Shown: positions 59,391 to 64,000 of the stretch, one piece after another
Position numbering within the stretch: position 1 is the first letter of the stretch
How the letters are laid out: each line of letters starts with the position of its first letter
Source of the DNA: Halorientalis regularis
GTDB taxonomy: Archaea > Halobacteriota > Halobacteria > Halobacteriales > Haloarculaceae
Reading direction: 5' to 3'
DNA length: 64,000 bases
NCBI RefSeq assembly: GCF_023698535.1
Contig: NZ_JALJCL010000002.1
Coordinates: forward strand, 124,001 to 188,000
Position numbers and translations under genes: made by a program
Notes under the pieces: model-generated
Database searches by the model: none
Told to the model about the DNA's origin: nothing
The model's input: the letters and a program-made list of their open reading frames with translations, nothing else

Positions 59391-60163
59391 CGTCCGAGCG
59401 CGTCGAGGCCGCGGGCCGGGTACGCGACCACAGTGTCGGCCCCAGCCTCGGGGAGCCGTTCGACCCGATTCTCGACCGTCTCGCCGTCACCGACCAGGGC
59501 GTAATCCCTGACGGCCTGTGTGAGGACGTCTCTGGCCCGGCCGGTCGCCGTCGCGTCCGTCGCGGCGTCGTCGGGGAGTGCCGCCCTGACCGGTCCACGA
59601 CGCGCCGCGTAGGCCCCGACCGCGTCGAGGATGGCGTCCTCGTCGTCGGTGACGACCGTCGGCGCGTAGACGGCCAGTTGCCCGTCGAACCCGGCCGCCC
59701 GGAGCGCGTGCAGGTCCCGCTCGGTCGACCGGGAGAGCAACTCGAGCTGCGGTCCGCCGGCTGCCAGCGCGACCCGTTCGACGCTCTCGGTGCCGACCCA
59801 GGCGTCGGGCGCGCGGTCGCGTGCCACACCGAGTCGCGGCGCGACTGCCCGCCCCTGTTCGGTCGCGGTCAGGTACATGGGGTTGCCCGCGACCAGAATC
59901 CGGCCGATACCGTCGGCCACCCAGTCCCACGACCCGTCGTCGCCGAGCGGGTCGAAGCCGTCGGCCTTGATCGGCGTCGTGGCCCGGACCTCGCGGTCGG
60001 CGGCCAGATCGGCCAGTACCTCGGCGTCGGGAAGCTGGTCCCGGCCCTCGTAGTCGACGACCGCGTCGACCGGGAGCGACGCCGCTCGTGACACGTCGAT
60101 CTCCGTGGGTTTCAATCCGACCGCGTCGATGCCGGGCCTCGCCAGCACGCCCTCAGTTAACAT
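59387..60163 (-). CDS. Luciferase-like/TIM-barrel-like protein, conserved in haloarchaea
   Basis: 258 residues. Sequence pattern (VGLKPTEIDVSRAASLPVDAVVDYEG, FDPLGDDGSWDWVADGIGRI, DLHALRAAGFDGQLAVYAPTV, ADTVVAYPARGLDALG) recalls F420-dependent luciferase-type TIM barrels, but is shorter. From memory listed as DUF7388. No cofactor motif is certain. Start ATG 60163; upstream 20 codons excluded. Confidence 0.68.
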   Translation of the reverse strand: MLTEGVLARPGIDAVGLKPTEIDVSRAASLPVDAVVDYEGRDQLPDAEVLADLAADREVRATTPIKADGFDPLGDDGSWDWVADGIGRILVAGNPMYLTATEQGRAVAPRLGVARDRAPDAWVGTESVERVALAAGGPQLELLSRSTERDLHALRAAGFDGQLAVYAPTVVTDDEDAILDAVGAYAARRGPVRAALPDDAATDATATGRARDVLTQAVRDYALVGDGETVENRVERLPEAGADTVVAYPARGLDALGR

Positions 60164-60265
60164 AGTCTCCGGCCGGCCGCGTTCCCACGACCCGTTGTGC
60201 GCCAGTGTGGGAGTGGCCCGCAAAACGCTGTCGTTTCCTTGCTGGAGCGCGGTCGCTCCGGGCGG

Positions 60266-60865
60266 CTACATCGGGAGATCGGCGTCCGGATCCACTTCCC
60301 GATCCGCCTCCGGCGGCATCTCCCAGTCGGTCGTGAGTTCGAGCAACTGCACGAGGATGCGGGCGGTCGCACCCCAGACCGTGTAGCCGTCGACGTGGAA
60401 GAAGTGCAGGCGGATGTCGCCGTAGTGGGGGTGGTCCCGGCGCTCGGACTCGTAGTTGTCCAGGTCGGTGAGGTCCGCGACCGCGAGGACGGCGATTTCG
60501 GCGACCTCGCGCTCGTCGGGGACGTACTCCTGATCGGGGATTCTCGCGACGAACGGCCGGACGGAGTACCGGGTTACGGTGCTGATGTCGTCGAGGCGGC
60601 CGACGATGTCGGCCTGAGCGGGGTCGAGTCCGATCTCCTCGTTGGCCTCCCGGAGCGCGGTCGCCTCCAGGTCCCGGTCGCTGGGTTCGCGACCACCGCC
60701 GGGGAAGCTCATCTGACCCGGATGCTCCCCGAGGTGGTCCGCCCGCTTGGTGAACAACAGGTGTTCACCGCCGTCACGGGCGATGATCGGCGCGAGCACG
60801 GCGGCCTCGCGCTCCTCGTCGTTTATTCCGGTCGCCCGGAAGTTCCCGACCCGCTCCAGGTCCAT
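60266..60865 (-). CDS. Nudix hydrolase, CoA pyrophosphatase type
   Basis: 199 residues. The CoA-type signature KRADHLGEHPGQMSFPGGG (40-58) comes just before the Nudix catalytic part REANEEIGL (72-80), as in UPF0035/NudL enzymes that split CoA and acyl-CoA at the pyrophosphate. A TATA-like GTAAATTAA 26-34 bases upstream selects the ATG at 60865 over the one at 60874. Confidence 0.92.
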   Translation of the reverse strand: MDLERVGNFRATGINDEEREAAVLAPIIARDGGEHLLFTKRADHLGEHPGQMSFPGGGREPSDRDLEATALREANEEIGLDPAQADIVGRLDDISTVTRYSVRPFVARIPDQEYVPDEREVAEIAVLAVADLTDLDNYESERRDHPHYGDIRLHFFHVDGYTVWGATARILVQLLELTTDWEMPPEADREVDPDADLPM

Positions 60866-60890
60866 ACCCGTCATGTGGGCCCCCGCGCTC

Positions 60891-60899
60891 TTAATTTAC
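60891..60899 (-). promoter_or_regulatory. TATA box for Nudix gene
   Basis: GTAAATTAA on the minus strand, 26-34 bases before the ATG at 60865, fits a leaderless transcript and decides between two in-frame ATGs. Confidence 0.55.
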
Positions 60900-60922
60900 C
60901 CGGGGACACCGGTGTCCGTGAG

Positions 60923-61393
60923 TCATGCTAGCGCGTCGTCGAGCCGGTCTCGCGCCGCCGCCAGGTCGACCGGCCCCCACACTTCGAGTTCGTAGCTCAC
61001 GTCGAGCAGTTCCCGCATCCGCTCGTCGTCCCCGTCGGCGACGGCCCGGGCCGTGTCCGCACGGAAGCGTTCCTCCGCGGCCGCCCCCAGCTGCTCGCGG
61101 TCGACCGTCCGGTCGGGCACGTCGAGGATGTGGGGCAGGTCCGTCGCGTCCTCGGGGAGTTCCGGGAACGCCACCGGCCCGGGCACCAGCCACGCCTCGT
61201 CGGCCGCCGCCGGCTCGAACCCGACCAGGTGATAGGTCTCGCGGGCCGCGGCGATGTCGTCCTCGAACGCCGCCGGCGCCAGATCCTCACCCTGCCGGTA
61301 GGCCAGTTCCACCAGCGCCTGCCCGAGTTCCCCGGGCGTCAGCGCGTCGAACAGGTCGACGACCCCCGCCAACTCGTCGCCCGTCACGTCCAT
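60923..61393 (-). CDS. Conserved haloarchaeal protein, unknown function
   Basis: 156-residue acidic soluble protein. MDVTGDELAGVVDLFDALTP begins it, followed by LGQALVELAYRQGEDLAP, YHLVGFEPAAADEAWLVPGPVAF-like segment and a helical C-terminus. From memory this is DUF7109. No motif suggests a reaction. Start ATG 61393 chosen over the in-frame codon at 61414 as it matches the family-like N-terminus. It lies upstream of the Nudix gene on the same strand, which however has its own TATA box. Confidence 0.75.
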   Translation of the reverse strand: MDVTGDELAGVVDLFDALTPGELGQALVELAYRQGEDLAPAAFEDDIAAARETYHLVGFEPAAADEAWLVPGPVAFPELPEDATDLPHILDVPDRTVDREQLGAAAEERFRADTARAVADGDDERMRELLDVSYELEVWGPVDLAAARDRLDDALA

Positions 61394-61464
61394 GCCCCGA
61401 CCCGCGAGTGGCACCCCCTTTACTCTGACGGGGCCGCCGACAACTCCTCGTATCAGGGCCCAGG

Positions 61465-61474
61465 TTTATTATAC
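61465..61474 (+). promoter_or_regulatory. TATA box for REC-PAS gene
   Basis: TTTATTATAC at 25-34 bases before the GTG at 61499 is a strong leaderless promoter and supports GTG as the start codon. Confidence 0.6.
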
Positions 61475-61498
61475 AGTATTCCTAACTTGTAACGAACT

Positions 61499-62278
61499 GT
61501 GTACGCACCGACCGACGACCGGGTACAGGTGCTCCACGTCGACGACGAGGTTAGCCTCCTCGATCTGACCCAGGAGTGTCTGGAGCGGGCGTCGGACCGG
61601 CTCGACGTGGTCCGGGAGACCACCGCGGCGGCCGGACTGGACCGGCTCGCGGAGTCGGCAGTCGACTGCGTCCTCAGCGACTACGACATGCCCGGGATGG
61701 ACGGGCTGGCCTTCCTCGACCGCGTCCGCGAGGAATACGACGACCTCCCGTTTATCCTCTACACCGGGAAGGGCAGCGAGGAGATCGCCAGCGAGGCCAT
61801 CTCCGCGGGCGTGACCGACTACCTCCAGAAGGAGTCCGGCATCGACCACTACGACGTGCTGGCCAACAAGATCGAGACGGCCGTGGCGCGCCACCGGACC
61901 GAACGGGAACTGCGCGCGACCAAAGAGCAGTACCAGCGCCTCGTCGAACAGAACGTCGTCGGGATCTACCTCATCCAGAACGGCGAGTTCCGGTTCGTCA
62001 ACGAGAAACTCGCCGCCATCCACGGCTACGACCGGTCGGAGATGATCGGCATGTCACCGCTGACGGTCGTCGCCGAGTCCGACCGCGACCGCGTCCGCCG
62101 GAACCTCCAGGTGCGACTGGCCGGCGGCCGCGAGGAACTGAACTACCGGATCGTCGGGAAGCACCGCGACGGCTCGACGCTCGACCTGGAACTCCACGGC
62201 GGCCGGATCGAGTACGAGGGTGGCCCCGCGGTGATGGGTGTCGTCGTGAACTGGTCGGAGCGGGACGGCGAGGTGTGA
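61499..62278 (+). CDS. Response regulator with PAS domain and no output kinase
   Basis: 259 residues. Receiver domain 8-125: HVDDEVSLLDL (D15, D16), phosphoacceptor D61 in SDYDMPGMDG, T89 in LYTGKGS and K111 in YLQKESG, all intact. PAS domain about 143-255 (YQRLVEQNVVGIYLIQNGEF, NEKLAAIHGYDRSEMIGMSP). No HTH or kinase domain follows, so output is probably by protein-protein contact. No kinase gene is adjacent. GTG start. Confidence 0.9.
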   Translation: MYAPTDDRVQVLHVDDEVSLLDLTQECLERASDRLDVVRETTAAAGLDRLAESAVDCVLSDYDMPGMDGLAFLDRVREEYDDLPFILYTGKGSEEIASEAISAGVTDYLQKESGIDHYDVLANKIETAVARHRTERELRATKEQYQRLVEQNVVGIYLIQNGEFRFVNEKLAAIHGYDRSEMIGMSPLTVVAESDRDRVRRNLQVRLAGGREELNYRIVGKHRDGSTLDLELHGGRIEYEGGPAVMGVVVNWSERDGEV

Positions 62279-62285
62279 CCGCCGG

Positions 62286-63383
62286 TCACCGATCGGTCGC
62301 GCGGGCAAGCCCCTGCCGGGCGGCCCGTTCGACCGTCGCGGGATCGAGGTCCGTCTCCGCCCAGGCGGGGAGTCGCGTGTCCGCCGCTGGCGGGGCGACG
62401 GCCTCGGCGTACGTGGCGACCTGCTCGCGCTCGCCGGCGGCGTCGAACGCGAACCCGTTGAACGCCGCGTCGGTTTCGTACTGTGCGACGAGGTCGTCCG
62501 CGACCGCCCGGTAGCGCTCGCGCAGCCGGTCGTAGTCGGGATCGACGCCCGCGTCCTCGACGGCGTGGAACAGTGCGGTGGCGACCTCGCGACACATGTC
62601 GCCCAGGCCCTGCGGGCCGCCGACCGCGCGGTGGTCGTGTTCGTGCCGTCCGAGGTCGACCTGTGCGGTGCCGGAGAAGCCGGCGACGTCGAAGGCGTCA
62701 CCGAGCGTCCCGACTTCCAGCCCCCAGCCCCGCTGGGCGCGCAGTTGGCGAACCAGGTCGCTCGTGGCCGCGAACTCGCCGGCCAGCGCGTAGCGGAAAC
62801 TCGCCAGGTAATCCACGATGGGCGCGTCGTCGTCCGCGGCGAGGGCCCGGACCAGCGGCGTGTAGAACAGTCGAAAGAGCCGGCCGTACAGCCGGTCGTT
62901 CTCGACGCGGGCGTAGTAGCCCTTCGAGAAGTCGTAGCCACGGGCGAGCGGAAAGAGGAGGCGCGGGACGTGGGCCCGCGAGTAGGTCGTCGCGTCGGCG
63001 TCGTGGACCGCGACGTACTCTTCCTGTGTGGCGAGTCCCAGCGCCAGCCACACGTCCCGCCCCTTCCCGGCGGGACCGTTCAGCCCATGCTCGCCGAGGG
63101 TATCCTGGACCTCCGGGGCGTTGCACCACAGCACGTCGGGGCCGAGTTCGAAGGAGTCGAGCCAGCGGGCGACGGTGTCGACACGCTCCTCGCTGGCCCG
63201 GAGCGCGACGATTACGCGGGCGGGGTCGACCCGATCCAGCGTCGTCAACACTCGCTCGGCCGCGAGGCTGGCGTGTTCCCGCTCGGTCAGGGGGACGACG
63301 ACCGCGGCGCTCTCGGTCGGAGCCTCCGGAACGCGGTCGGCGAACGCGTGGAGCGTCGCCACCCGCTCCTGGACGTATTCCAT
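62286..63383 (-). CDS. Family 2 glycosyltransferase, phosphoglycerate-sugar synthase-like
   Basis: 365 residues. After an N-terminal MEYVQERVATLHAFADRVPE, a GT-A fold appears with VVPLTEREHA, GKGRDVWLALGLA and the metal-binding EYVAVHDADATTY (DAD). The closest pattern I know is glucosyl-3-phosphoglycerate synthase (GT81) and mannosyl-glycerate-type enzymes for compatible solutes or lipid sugars. The A/T-rich GGGTTTTTTCGG at about -26 to -31 selects ATG 63383. Substrate uncertain. Confidence 0.8.
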   Translation of the reverse strand: MEYVQERVATLHAFADRVPEAPTESAAVVVPLTEREHASLAAERVLTTLDRVDPARVIVALRASEERVDTVARWLDSFELGPDVLWCNAPEVQDTLGEHGLNGPAGKGRDVWLALGLATQEEYVAVHDADATTYSRAHVPRLLFPLARGYDFSKGYYARVENDRLYGRLFRLFYTPLVRALAADDDAPIVDYLASFRYALAGEFAATSDLVRQLRAQRGWGLEVGTLGDAFDVAGFSGTAQVDLGRHEHDHRAVGGPQGLGDMCREVATALFHAVEDAGVDPDYDRLRERYRAVADDLVAQYETDAAFNGFAFDAAGEREQVATYAEAVAPPAADTRLPAWAETDLDPATVERAARQGLARATDR

Positions 63384-63527
63384 CGACGCGTCGTACGGAC
63401 TGGCCCCGAAAAAACCCGCCGTTCTCGGCCGTGTGTCGCTTGCCCGATCGGCCCCAGGACGCGCCGTCGAACGCGCGTCCGACACGTCGGCGCGGGCTTT
63501 TTAACGAGCCCACGAGTATGGCCGGCT

Positions 63528-63698
63528 ATGGAATCCGTCCGCAAGGGACTACGCTCGGGCGACATCGAGAAAGACACTTACGAGCGACTCACCTGTGCGG
63601 CGTGTGGGGAGCAACTCGGAACCGAAAACGACCCCGACGAACTCAACACGATCAGGTTCTGTCCGAGCTGTGACCGCGAGTGGAAGAAAGTCGGCTAG
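63528..63698 (+). CDS. HVO_0649-type small zinc-finger protein
   Basis: 56 residues: a helical start MESVRKGLRSGDIEKDTYER, then CAACGEQLGT and CPSCDREWKKVG, a single zinc ribbon. Matches, from memory, the haloarchaeal HVO_0649 family. TTTTTAACG is 24-31 bases upstream of the ATG, as for a leaderless gene. Function unknown. Confidence 0.8.
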   Translation: MESVRKGLRSGDIEKDTYERLTCAACGEQLGTENDPDELNTIRFCPSCDREWKKVG

Positions 63699-64000
63699 TC
63701 ACTCGAAGACGGCGTCGAACGCGCTCGCGCCCAGCGGTTCGAACGTGCCCGCCGCGACGTTCTCCGCGACGTGGTCGGGCGAGCCCATCCCGACCAGCGA
63801 ACTCGTCACACCGGGAGCGCTCCGCGCGAAGTTGATCGCCCGCTGGGCCCGCGTCTCGCCGTCCAGTTTCGCTTCGACCGAGCCGGGCATCTCCGTGGCC
63901 AGCCGCCCCTGCATGATCGACGCGCTCGTGAACACGTCCAGCCCCGCCTCGTTCGCGAACCACAGCGCCGACTGTGGCCCCTCCGCACCGTCGTGTGATT
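63699..64000 (-). CDS. Aldo/keto reductase, C-terminal part
   Basis: The frame is open to the window edge; about 100 residues are seen, ending at a TGA at 63699. The visible part includes ALWFANEAGLDVFTSASIMQ, ETRAQRAINFARSAPGVTSS and GMGSPDHVAENV, the last segments of a NADPH-dependent aldo/keto reductase (the SPGVTS-like motif binds the cofactor). The N-terminal portion with the catalytic tetrad lies outside the window. Substrate unknown. Confidence 0.8.
   Translation of the reverse strand, partial: SHDGAEGPQSALWFANEAGLDVFTSASIMQGRLATEMPGSVEAKLDGETRAQRAINFARSAPGVTSSLVGMGSPDHVAENVAAGTFEPLGASAFDAVFE

Noticed and set aside
1-64000. CRISPR array, insertion sequence, prophage or integrase
   Set aside because: No regularly spaced direct repeats, transposase or integrase motifs, or terminal inverted repeats were seen; genes are mostly conserved core functions.

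Overview
The window is a gene-dense, GC-rich stretch of chromosome from a halophilic archaeon (class Halobacteria). The evidence is strongly acidic predicted proteins, two TFB transcription factors, TFS, an archaeal NAC, NreA, a CetZ tubulin homologue, class II dehydroquinate synthase, many short zinc-ribbon proteins typical of haloarchaea, and TATA-like boxes about 25-33 bases before start codons, as expected for leaderless haloarchaeal mRNAs. I see no rRNA, tRNA, CRISPR array, insertion sequence or integrase. The content is mostly core housekeeping, with one larger accessory-type secretion/pilus-like locus.

Layout. 1-3.4 kb: end of a membrane protein gene, purB, a bacterio-opsin-activator-type HTH regulator and two small membrane proteins. 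3.4-10.0 kb (minus strand): a complete succinylase-type lysine/diaminopimelate operon dapA-dapB-dapD-lysA-dapF-dapE with overlapping starts and stops, followed by a TauE/SafE-type permease. 10.3-14.3 kb: NYN-domain protein, PUA protein, a pair of strong hairpins, NAC, tRNA m1A methyltransferase and transcription factor TFS. 14.4-21.9 kb: MFS transporter, membrane proteins, PiT phosphate permease, universal stress protein, alkaline-phosphatase-superfamily enzyme, an unlisted 34-residue ORF with its own promoter, and pyrophosphatase. 22-30.6 kb: PadR regulator with a likely operator, RNase HI and its operon partner, TFB, NreA, DUF302 protein, a sensor kinase whose ATP-binding site looks eroded, DUF5789 and CetZ.

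30.7-42 kb is the most interesting region. A secreted protein with an acidic FG-rich repeat region is transcribed divergently from an eight-gene plus-strand locus: coiled-coil protein, small anchored protein, a type II/IV secretion ATPase with a cysteine-rich N-terminus, a TadC/PilC-like platform protein, then four proteins that each begin with one N-terminal membrane helix, the last being over 1,000 residues with calcium-loop-like motifs. It resembles a Tad/type IV pilus assembly machine whose pilins are not of the usual kind. Promoter-like boxes suggest at least three transcription units.

42-50 kb: dehydroquinate synthase II, aldehyde dehydrogenase, type I dehydroquinase (two shikimate steps), a probable CTAG m4C methyltransferase, a second TFB and a condensation-domain protein. 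50-64 kb: DUF84 NTPase, AglD-like glycosyltransferase, radical SAM protein with a terminal helix-hairpin-helix, DUF429 protein, Hsp20, FAD oxidoreductase, Nudix hydrolase, a REC-PAS protein, a family 2 glycosyltransferase, small zinc-finger proteins and the end of an aldo/keto reductase.

A window-wide pattern: CTAG is very rare (about 14 by eye against roughly 200 expected from base composition), yet four of those sites are the shared stop codons of convergent gene pairs.
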